Source of the DNA: Daphnia carinata
Lineage: Eukaryota > Arthropoda > Branchiopoda > Diplostraca > Daphniidae
Reading direction: 5' to 3'
DNA: 64,000 nucleotides
NCBI RefSeq assembly: GCF_022539665.2
Contig: NC_081338.1
Location: 1,922,001 to 1,986,000, forward strand
The position numbers were made by a program, and so were the translations under genes. The notes under the pieces are model-generated. The model was not told the origin of the DNA and made no database searches. It saw only the letters and a list, made by a program, of their open reading frames with translations. This document shows positions 56,063 through 64,000 of the stretch, one piece after another (position 1 is the stretch's first letter; each line of letters begins with the position of its first letter).

Positions 56063-56762
56063 TCAGTATTTACACTTTACAATACTGAAATTGAATTTTA
56101 CGCTGTTGAAGGTTCCATTTTTTCTTCCTTTGTGTAAATTTGTTGTTCTTTGGCGGGTACCATGATACATAATTTGGCCACCGGCCAAATACATGGTTTC
56201 GGATGATTGGGAAGTTTTACTTACCACTCGAACAACATTATCCGTTGAACTGGGGATAACTTCCAACACTTTACCCATCGGCCATTGCCCACGCAAAGTA
56301 TTTTGGTTCGATTACAAGCACTAGATCCCCCACGGTGACGTTAGGCCTATTTTCTTGCCATTTTCTCCTTTCGGTTATTTGTGGAACGTATTCACGTAGC
56401 CATCTATTCCAGAAATGTTGGAGTATAGCTTGGCTTTGCAGGTACTGTTTGTTGGTTACGTTCATGTCTTCCACGTCGGCCAATTGCAGGGGCACGTATG
56501 GACGAGCTCCACCGTGTAGGAAGTGATTGGGCGTTAATGGATCCGGGTCTTCTGGATCCATACTCAGATGAGTTAACGGCCGGGCGTTTAACAAGGCTGC
56601 CACTTCAGCGATTACGGTTCGTAGCACTTGGTCCGTAACTAGGCAATTACCAATGCTGGTTTTCATTGCCCGTTTGCAAGACTTTACGATTCTCTCCCAA
56701 ACGCCACCAAAGTGAGGTCCATGGGGAGGAGAAAAGTGCCACTCAATTTGTTGGCAAGCCAT
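56063..56762 (-). pseudogene. BEL/Pao-2 integrase end and DUF5641
   Basis: Starts at an ATG overlapping the stop of the upstream frame. Has EWHFSPPHGPHFGGVWER (integrase Glu region), then LNARPLTH, LTPNHFLHG and the DUF5641 end RGQWPMGKVLEVIPS, reached through another frameshift near 56285. Confidence 0.8.
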
Positions 56763-59014
56763 TAACGTCTGGAGCTCTTCGTGTTTATGAGTTCTTCTAA
56801 CGCTTGCCGTAACTCCTGCTCGGCGGCAACAAAGTTAGTTCCATTGTCACTGTAAACGACCTTCGGTTTTCCACGTAGGCTAACAAAACGGGAGAAGCAA
56901 AATAAGAACTCCTCCATACTGAGCCCGTTGGCCACTTCCAGGTAAACTGCTCGTGTGGTGAAGCACGTGAATAGGCTGACCCAACGTTTTTCATGCCTTC
57001 GTCCTCTTCCACCAACTCTAACCGTTAAAGGACCAAAGTAGTCGATCCCTGTGTACGTGAACGGAGGCAGATGGGGTGTTAAACGATGTATTGGTAGTGA
57101 AGCCATCAACGGAGGGTTAGGTTTCGCCGACGTCCGCTTGCAAGGCCAGCAGTTGTTGATGACCGATTTTACCACTTTGCGTCCGGAAAGTATCCAAAAG
57201 CTTGAACGTACGTCTGTCAGCAATCTTTCGGTCTTGACGTGCATGTGTCTAACGTGGTGATCCCAGATTATCCTTTTCGTTACAAGTTGAGATGCTGGTA
57301 GAAGTATGGGGTGCTTGGCTGCATAGTCGATCGGCGCTTGAAGTATACGTCCGCCAATTCGCATCTGTCCAGCTTCATCCAAGAAGGGCTGGAAGGTGCC
57401 AAGTTTTGATCTGAGTGGTAATTCCATATTCTTGCGAAGGGCGTAGACTTCCTCAGCAAAGGCCAATTCTTGCGCTCGTACGATGCATTTTGTCAGCGAT
57501 GTTACCATTTCTTCTGCTGTCAGCTCTCCGACAATGGGTTTTTCATCACGAAGTTTTGCTCTGGCGTTGTTGGTAAATCTTCTACTCCAGGCTAGCACCC
57601 GTTGAATCTTCACCAGGCTGGAAAAACGTGCTACGCATCGGTCGATGACGTGATTCTCGTCTTCCGTTTTAACCACTGAGACGCGGATTACGTTTACATC
57701 CCGTTCTTCTGGCTCCGTAATATCTTCCCATGTGTACCACTTTGAGGGGTCTAGGTTCAGGAACGGAGGTCCTCGGTGGAAATGGGCCAATTCGTCGACG
57801 TCCTTTGGGTCAATACCCCTACTACAAAGGTCTGCCGGGTTTGAATCTCCGGCAACATGACGCCATTGTCGACGAGACGTGTTTCGGAGTATCTTTCCGA
57901 TGCGGTTGTTGACGAAGACTTCAAATCGGCACGTCTTCGAGTGGATCCACCGCAGCAGTGTTCGCGAGTCTGTGTGGAAAGTTACTTGTCTCAAATCAAT
58001 TTCTAGTTTACGACAAATCGTGAGAGCAATGTTGAGGCCTTCTACTGCCGCCTGTTTCTCCAAATGGGGAATCGTGAGACCTTTTACCGGTGTGACGTGC
58101 GTTTTCGACATGACGAATGACACGTTGACGGAATGGTCTTCAAATACAGTGCGGAAGTAGGCTACTGCTCCGAATCCTTTGGAGCTTGCATCCGTGAAGA
58201 CGTGGAGGCACTGTTGAGTCCAACGTCCTCGTTTGAAACGGAAGCATCTCGGTACTGAGAGCGACTCCAAATTTTCCAGATGACCGTACCAGCAATAGAA
58301 ACGTTGACTCAATGTTTCCGGTACCACGTCGTTCCAACCGATCCGTTCTTCGTTGGTCCAGATGTCTTGGAGTAAAGACTTCATCACGAAGATAACTGGT
58401 GCAACCAGCCCTAACGGGTCGTAGACGCTAGAGATGATGCTTAGGAAGGCCCGCTTCGTGAGTGTCACGTTGTTTAGCGGCTTTCGAATCTTGAAAGTCA
58501 GCATATCTCTTTCGCTGTCCCACATTACTCCCAGCGTTCTTTCGACGGGAAGTTTCTCCAAGTCCAGATCTAGAGTTGGTGACGCAAGGCCAAACTCTCG
58601 TAACGCAGCTATCACCGTTCTCGATGACGACGTCCATTTAGTCAAATTGAAACCGCCTAACTGGAGAAGGGACCTCATTTGGCGGGACCGTTTGATGACC
58701 TCGTCTTCGGAGTCGAATGAGTCGAGATAATTGTCTACGTAGAAATTATGTCGAACGCTATCGGCTACGTCTGGAAACTGGCTGCGGTAGTCGTCGGCTG
58801 TCCTGTTGAGGGCGAAGATGCAGCTCGTCGGGGATGAGATAGCTCCAAATACGTGTACCGTCATCTGGTACGTTAACGGAGCTGAATTACTGCCAGGCGT
58901 CCGGTAGAGAAATCGGAGGGCTGCCTGGTCTGCTTCCGGGACTTTCACTTGGTGAAACATTTTCTCAATGTCCGCTCCGACTGGTACGAGGTTACGGCGG
59001 AAACGGATGAGCAC
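56762..59014 (-). pseudogene. BEL/Pao-2 RT, RNase H and integrase
   Basis: 750 codons without a stop: RT with VGADIEKMFHQVKV, FGAISSPTSCIFAL and HNFYVDNYLDSF (YVDN for YVDD); RNase H with LHVFTDASSKGFGAVAYF, LTIPHLE and SNPADLCSRG; integrase zinc region (H..H, CWPCKR), YTGIDYFGPL and YSDNGTNFVAAEQEL. The frame ends between the second Asp and the Glu of integrase. The upstream break near 59060 separates it from the protease frame. Confidence 0.88.
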
Positions 59015-60405
59015 ACCAAGCAGGCTAACGAGTAAGTTAGGGCCTCGGAGCAGGTTTTGATTATCGATGTGCCACCAAACTCAGCAGCTCCATCGATTAC
59101 GACACGAACTTTGGTCGATGAGCTGGAAGGGCTCACAACCCCGTGGTGTGGCAGGTACCACGTCTTTGATGTCTCCGTCTGGGCTTCTTGGGTCGTTAGG
59201 AGCCGGGCGTGTTTTAACCCGATGTACTCCTTGACTACTGTATCGTACTTATGAGCAAACTCTTCGTCCCGATGAAAACGTCGTTCGAGAGCGTAGAGCC
59301 TCTTCAATGCAGCTAACCGATTGTTTAGGAGACTTACTTCGTCGGTTTTCCACATTAAACCGACTTGGTACTGGTTACCGATACGTTTTACGGACGATTC
59401 TAGAATGCGTTTTCCGCGTAGATCATCCTCAGATAGAACGGGTGGTTCTATTTCTACTTCACTGGCCTCAAGTTGCCAGAATTTCTTTACCAGCTCGTTT
59501 AGGTCTTCGGAACGTTCCTCGATGGCCAGATGAGCGATGAACGGGCGTCCGTCTTGTGGTGGACCTGTTTGTCCACCCAGACACCAACCAAACGGCGTCT
59601 TGAAGGCGATGGGCCCAGTCGTTCCAGCCGGCGGCTTGATGGAAGCTACATGATCGTGGGCCTCTGCGACGTCGATTCCTATCAGCACGGTAACGTCCTC
59701 TTGTTGCACGGTCGGGACGTCAATACCACGTAGGTGTTTCCATGACTCCAACTGTCGAGGGTCGATCGGCGAATTCGGCGTCACCTTAAAATTGTCGACG
59801 GCGTAAGCGTGTTTGACTTCAAACTGGCTGTTACCATCACGAGACGTTAGGGTGAAGTTTACTACGGAAGCCGTAACGTTAGACATGGCTCCATCATACG
59901 AGACGACGTTGATGCGTTTTGATGGCCCAACGAGTCCCAACTTTCTTACTAAATCGCTCCGAATCAGCGTGGTGTCGCTTCCGCTATCAAGGAAACCGAG
60001 AGTGTCGACCCACGTTTTGCCAACTCCAACACGAACAGGTACGATCTTGAAACGTACACGTCGTTTTACTGTTTCCAGATGAGTCAAGGTCCCAAGGAAA
60101 GCTGTCGAAGGTGTCGCTGATGGAGCAGTCGGATCCGTTAGCCTCCTCAATGGGATGAATTCGGATCCGTGAAGCAAGGTGTGGTGTCGGTTTCCAGTAC
60201 AATCAGCGACAGTACAGCTGACGTCCCTGGGACATTCCTTGCGTTCGTGTTTTCCCGTAAGACATAACAGACATCTTCCGGACTTGAATACCTTCTCAGC
60301 CCTTTTCGTGGGCGTGAGAGACATGAAGACGTTACAAGTTGAGAGATGGTGGCTCCTGCCATTACATACAAAGCATTTCCATCTTTCCGTCTTCTCGGCT
60401 GGCAT
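58945..60405 (-). CDS. BEL/Pao-2 zinc knuckles, protease and RT lead-in
   Basis: ATG 60405 directly follows the gag stop and is in the same frame. Contains CFVCNGRSHHLSTC and CLLCLTGKHERKEC, a DUF1758 protease with GFLDSGSDTTLI, PFGWCLGGQTGPP and WYLPHHGVVSP. The frame leaves RT near 59060 by a 1-nt shift. Likely expressed as a gag-pol fusion by stop readthrough; that is inference. Confidence 0.85.
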   Translation of the reverse strand: MPAEKTERWKCFVCNGRSHHLSTCNVFMSLTPTKRAEKVFKSGRCLLCLTGKHERKECPRDVSCTVADCTGNRHHTLLHGSEFIPLRRLTDPTAPSATPSTAFLGTLTHLETVKRRVRFKIVPVRVGVGKTWVDTLGFLDSGSDTTLIRSDLVRKLGLVGPSKRINVVSYDGAMSNVTASVVNFTLTSRDGNSQFEVKHAYAVDNFKVTPNSPIDPRQLESWKHLRGIDVPTVQQEDVTVLIGIDVAEAHDHVASIKPPAGTTGPIAFKTPFGWCLGGQTGPPQDGRPFIAHLAIEERSEDLNELVKKFWQLEASEVEIEPPVLSEDDLRGKRILESSVKRIGNQYQVGLMWKTDEVSLLNNRLAALKRLYALERRFHRDEEFAHKYDTVVKEYIGLKHARLLTTQEAQTETSKTWYLPHHGVVSPSSSSTKVRVVIDGAAEFGGTSIIKTCSEALTYSLACLVCSSVSAVTSYQSERTLRKCFTK

Positions 60406-61599
60406 CTACCCCGATGTTGGTCCGCTCCTTGGAGGCATGGTTGCTGAAGATGTTGGCGCCGCTACTTTCGAACCTTCCATCGTCGCTACGTGTCCAATGG
60501 TCGACGTGTGTGGGAAGTTGGGTCTCTTGGCGGGCTTCCTTTCGTCGAACTTTACACCTTTGGACGTCGACGTGGGTAGGGACTCGAATACATTTTTTCC
60601 ATGTTGCTTGCTCATGGATTTTAACGTCACCCAGTCGTCTAAGTCTAGAACATTTAGTTCTACTCCTGTCTTTTTGCGTTTCTCGTTCCACTTATCCTTG
60701 AGGTAGGGCGTAAGTTTTGCTTCAAGGGCCATCAACGTTGTACGGCTGTGCAGCTCATGAGCATACTTCGACTTGGAGAGCGTAGCTACTGCACCATGAA
60801 GACGGTTTGCGAAAGTCTTGAGGCTGGCAGCATCTAAGGTCTTTAATGGCAGTACCTGTAGAAGGTCGTCGAGGTAGGTCTGATCCATAATTTCCGTGCG
60901 ACCGTACACCGCGTCCAAACGTTCCCACACCACGGAGTACATCGTTCCATCGGTGAGACATTCGCCGATTTCGTTTCGTACCTCTTCGGCTAGCAACTCC
61001 TCCAACATGAAAAGAAGTACCGGAGAATCTTCGTACTCTTCATACAAGGCCTGGAATTTAGCCTTAAATCGCGCGTAGTTCTTCGGGTTGCCGTCAAATG
61101 GCTGGATCTTGAAGTTGGGAGGTTGTAGTCGGCTGCAACAGCTGCTGTGAGGACGATTTCCTTGACTGTGGGGGTGAGAACGTTCGGAGTGTTCATCTTC
61201 GTCGTGATCCGTAGGGTTGCAACGGGACGTCATCGTGGCCATCGCACCTCGCCGCGGGTCTCGTGGAGATGCATCGGCGGCGACCAATCTTCTGCGATGA
61301 CGGACAGCATCCTCCATCGTACGTATGGGTGACAGGGCTGGAACATCTTGACGTGCTTGTAAGACTAATGATCGCTCAGGAAGTCGTTGAGCTTGAATCG
61401 TTCGAGGTTGAACTTTCATCTCGTCTACTTCCGTTCGAAGGTCTTCGATTTTAGCTGACAATTCCACCTTAACCGCGTCAATTTTCTGATCCAAACCGTC
61501 CAACGTGTGGTGTGCTTCCAGTACTAACGTGTTGTTGGCCGCGATATCTTTGGACGTGATCCTTGAACTGTCAATGAGCTTACTAAGTTGTTCGCTCAT
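60406..61599 (-). CDS. BEL/Pao-2 gag, second ORF
   Basis: 397 codons. A coiled coil at residues 1-65 is followed by a basic linker and the DUF1759 capsid-like region (FKIQPFDGNPKNYARFKAKF, LHGAVATLSKSKYAHEL). Ends PTSG then TAG at 60406-60408, with the pol frame continuing in phase as ATG. The start ATG lies 1 nt after the stop of the first gag ORF (TAGTATG), which may allow reinitiation. Confidence 0.85.
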   Translation of the reverse strand: MSEQLSKLIDSSRITSKDIAANNTLVLEAHHTLDGLDQKIDAVKVELSAKIEDLRTEVDEMKVQPRTIQAQRLPERSLVLQARQDVPALSPIRTMEDAVRHRRRLVAADASPRDPRRGAMATMTSRCNPTDHDEDEHSERSHPHSQGNRPHSSCCSRLQPPNFKIQPFDGNPKNYARFKAKFQALYEEYEDSPVLLFMLEELLAEEVRNEIGECLTDGTMYSVVWERLDAVYGRTEIMDQTYLDDLLQVLPLKTLDAASLKTFANRLHGAVATLSKSKYAHELHSRTTLMALEAKLTPYLKDKWNEKRKKTGVELNVLDLDDWVTLKSMSKQHGKNVFESLPTSTSKGVKFDERKPAKRPNFPHTSTIGHVATMEGSKVAAPTSSATMPPRSGPTSG

Positions 61600-61600
61600 A

Positions 61601-62265
61601 CTAAGGAGTATGCTTGTTGAGGGTTTCTGTGATGGAAGTTGTATTTGCTTCCATCTGGGCCTTTGCCGTTTCCAACTTCAATTCTAGCTTTAGCATCTGT
61701 TCTTCTTTCTCCAACTCCCCTTGGGTTGATTGTTGGAGAAGGCTGGCTGGTTTATTGTTGGTACGCCTTTTTCCAGATAGCGTGGTACTACAGATGATGT
61801 CCGAAGCTGATGTCCCAATCGAGCTGACGGACTGACTTGAGGAAGTGGCGTAGCGACTTGCGAATTTGATGACTTCGACGTGATCGGTTTCGAAGCCTAC
61901 TTCCCACTTGTCACATGCTTGACGTTGCTGCTCAGTGAGGTCGGATATACTTTCTGTATATTGGTGGTGAATTGATTTGACTTCGTCGTAAATACGAATC
62001 AATTCGTCACGCCATGCTGCTACTTGCAATTTCTTCAATCTGATGGCTCCCATCTTGTGGTCTTCCACAGCCTTTCTGAGTTGCGTGTTAACTTCGTGTG
62101 GGCCGCCTTTCTCTTCCCACGTTTCTTCTTGAGATCGTTTTCGGGAAGTAATGGCCGTTCACTCTTCTGCCGTTCAGGTTTCGATGCGTCTACCATTGGG
62201 TTCGGACCGTGTTCCCAAATGTGGCCAATTTCCATATTTTTGGCTTTGGGTGCGGCTTCACTCAT
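61601..62265 (-). pseudogene. BEL/Pao-2 gag N-terminal ORF
   Basis: ATG 62265 (MSEAAPKAKNMEIGHIWEHG) opens a basic region (KKKRGKRK). A shift near 62105 moves to the frame EDHKMGAIRLKKLQVAAW, which continues through a Ser-rich linker to a Glu-rich coiled coil ending NKHTP and TAG at 61601-61603. ATG 62068 is an alternative start. Confidence 0.65.
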
Positions 62266-62513
62266 GACGTAGAAACGTTATTTCCGGCTGATAAAATCAC
62301 ACGTTAACGGATGTCGATGATTCACGTAGATACACCGATCTTCTTGTCAGATGGCAAACGCGTGGTGGACAGGTGGGTGCCTTTAGGCTGGCGTAAACGT
62401 CTGCCAAAGGTTTACAGGGAGAATACCCGACAATTTTGCAATCAAGCGAGGGTTTTTACTGACGAGGACTGGAAAATGCACATGTTCGGCAAATCCCGAG
62501 TTTCGGCACCATT

Positions 62514-62881
62514 TGTTGCTGACTCCGTGCCGAGTAGCAACAGAGAGAGGATGATGATGAGTGATGATGGATGAAAATGGAGATGAGAGATGATAACAAA
62601 CAAACGCTTTATTTCTTTGGATAAACCCTCCATTTGAGTAAGACGGGAACAAAAAAGAAAACTGAGACACAACGAGGTGAAAAATGAGGCTAGGCAGAGA
62701 CACGAGTCTGGATTGAAAAAAAAGGTGAGACGAAAAAGGAGACAACTTATCTGGGTGGTTACTTTACTGATACTACCCCTTTCACTAGAAAGGGGTAAAA
62801 CGAAAACTTAAAAAAGCACAATGAACGTTTAGGCCCGTGCCCCCTACAGCCCTTCCCGTGAGGGCAGCACCGTAGGTGACA
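62514..62881 (-). repeat. 5' LTR of BEL/Pao-2
   Basis: 368 bp, pairs with 54598-54966 with only a few differences; followed by GATTT and the rest of the Tc1-like inverted repeat. Confidence 0.9.
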
Positions 62882-63140
62882 GATTTGTAAAAATTTTTGT
62901 CTTTGCCTAACGGCAATTTGCCTTACCCCTTAGCGATGTAAGGACGCGAGCTAATTCATGTCTGGTTTCCATAGAAACGTCTAGTATAGTTTTTTCCGCG
63001 TTTTCCCATATCCTAGCATGAGCCACCTAAAGTACTAAATAACTTAACTAAGTGTTGATAGAGGGCATTTTTTTAAGGGGGGTAGTCGGATTTTTTTGGA
63101 AGATACTGTAGATCTTCGTGTTGATTGCGTCGGAAGCGTC

Positions 63141-64000
63141 TCTGTCAGTGCCGAGATGCTTCCGTTTCAAACGAGGACGTTGGACTCAACAGCACCTCCA
63201 CGTCTTCACGGATGCAAGCTCCAAAGCGTACGGAGCAGTAGCCTATTTCCGCACTGTATTCGAAGATCAGTCCATCAATGTATCTTTGGTTATGTCGAAA
63301 CACACGTTACACCATTAAAGCACCTCACGATTCCATGTTTAGAGTTACCAGCCGCAGTAGAAGGCCTCAACGTCGCCCTCACAATTTGTCGTGAACTAGA
63401 AATCGACTTACGCCAAGTGACGTTCCACTCAAACTCACAAACGGTGTTGCGGTGGATCCATTCCAAAACCTGTCGATTTGAAGTCTTCGTCAATAACCGC
63501 ATCGGAAAAATACCCCAGAACGCGGGTCGTCGACAATGGCGTCATGTTGTTGGAGACTGAAACCCAGCGGATCTCTGCATTAAGGGTATTGACCCAAAAG
63601 GTGTCCACGAGTTGATCAACTTCCATAAGAGACCTCCATTCCTAAGCTTGGACCCAGCAGAATGGTACACTTGGGAAGAAATTACGGAACCAGAGAAACG
63701 AGACGTGAACGTGATTCAGGTTTTAGCAGTCAAAACGGAAGATGAAAATCATGTCATCGATCGATGTGTCGCACGTTTTTCCAGTTTGTTGAAACTTCAA
63801 CGAATGCTGGCCCGGAGTAAAAGATTTGCCAACAACGCCAGAGCAAAACTACGTGGAGGAAAACTCATAGTCGGAGAGTTAACGGTGGAAGAAATGGTAA
63901 CATCGTTGACAATATGCATCATACGCGCGCAGGAATTGGCCTTTGCTGAAGAATTTTACGCCCTTCGCAAGAATCTGGAATTCCCACTCAAATCAAAACT
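63141..64000 (+). pseudogene. BEL/Pao-3 RNase H/integrase fragment, runs off the window
   Basis: Close relative of BEL/Pao-2 in opposite orientation: SVPRCFRFKRGRWTQQHLHV, FTDASSKAYGAVAYF, THVTPLKHLTIP, ELEIDLRQVTFH and VNNRIGKIPQNAGRRQW. Broken by a shift near 63300 and a TGA in GD-stop-NPAD near 63560. Starts abruptly at about 63141, next to the RT codons of an oppositely oriented copy. Confidence 0.8.

Larger units (their letters stand above)
54598..62881 (-). mobile_element. BEL/Pao element 2, near full length
   Basis: LTRs of 369 and 368 bp (54598-54966 and 62514-62881; minus strand TGTCACCTACGG to GCAACA), almost identical, with a 5-bp duplication GATTT (54593-54597 and 62882-62886). 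The primer-binding site on the minus strand after the 5' LTR is TGGTGCCGAAACTCGGG. Gag, pol and an extra gag-like ORF follow. It inserted in the right inverted repeat of the Tc1-like element. Its near-identical LTRs make it younger than BEL/Pao-1. Confidence 0.92.
52627..63108 (+). mobile_element. Tc1-like element with about 300-bp inverted repeats
   Basis: Ends CAGTATCTTCCAAAAAAAT and its inverted copy, flanked by TA (52625-52626 and 63109-63110). The left repeat is 52627 to about 52920; the right repeat is 54516-54597 plus 62882-63108, split by BEL/Pao-2. Without that insertion the element is about 2.2 kb. It carries a broken Tc1/Tc3-type transposase. Confidence 0.88.

Overview
The window looks like nuclear DNA of an arthropod, most likely a branchiopod crustacean such as Daphnia. 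The reasons are short GT-AG introns of about 50-70 bp, a chitin-binding cuticle protein, tyrosine/proline-repeat secreted proteins, VEGFR/PDGFR-type receptor kinases carrying HGDLAA in the catalytic loop, and many BEL/Pao, Copia and hAT/Tc1-type elements. No bacterial, organellar or rRNA genes are seen. The species is inferred from family content, not shown.

Layout. 1-920: a small single-pass membrane protein gene whose 3' part is tandemly duplicated. 1080-2350 and 16305-17020: two long degenerate arrays built on TGCCCGTC. 4158-8476: a 0.78-kb inverted-repeat element split by a solo LTR and by a 3-kb TA-flanked element that carries an intron-containing DUF4806-like gene. 11140-15084: a pol-less LTR retrotransposon with same-length, apparently identical LTRs, inserted in the last codons of a Tyr-Tyr-Thr repeat gene. 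17849-20731: a Russian-doll nest of hAT-type elements with exact 8-bp target duplications. 20866-21640: a cuticle protein gene with two stops in a duplicated repeat. 23697-34100: a minus-strand cluster of CASD1-like acetyltransferase copies, receptor-kinase tail fragments and a decayed Ig-domain receptor tyrosine kinase. 35324-37108: a kinase tail plus a flavin monooxygenase relic split by a second copy of the 0.78-kb element. 38140-50469: a minisatellite into which a BEL/Pao element inserted, itself split by a Copia element. 52627-63108: a Tc1-like element with about 300-bp inverted repeats, whose right repeat holds an 8.3-kb BEL/Pao element. 63118-64000: another BEL/Pao fragment.

Most coding capacity belongs to transposable elements, and nearly all host-like genes here are damaged. 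The relative order of insertions can be read from target-site duplications and from uninterrupted sister copies. The most unusual items are the DUF4806-like gene inside a transposon without a visible transposase, the tandem 1.85-kb units that place a kinase-tail exon next to a CASD1-like gene, the LTR insertion that swaps only the last residue of a host gene for LTR-encoded residues, and the in-frame UAG and extra gag-like ORF of the second BEL/Pao element.
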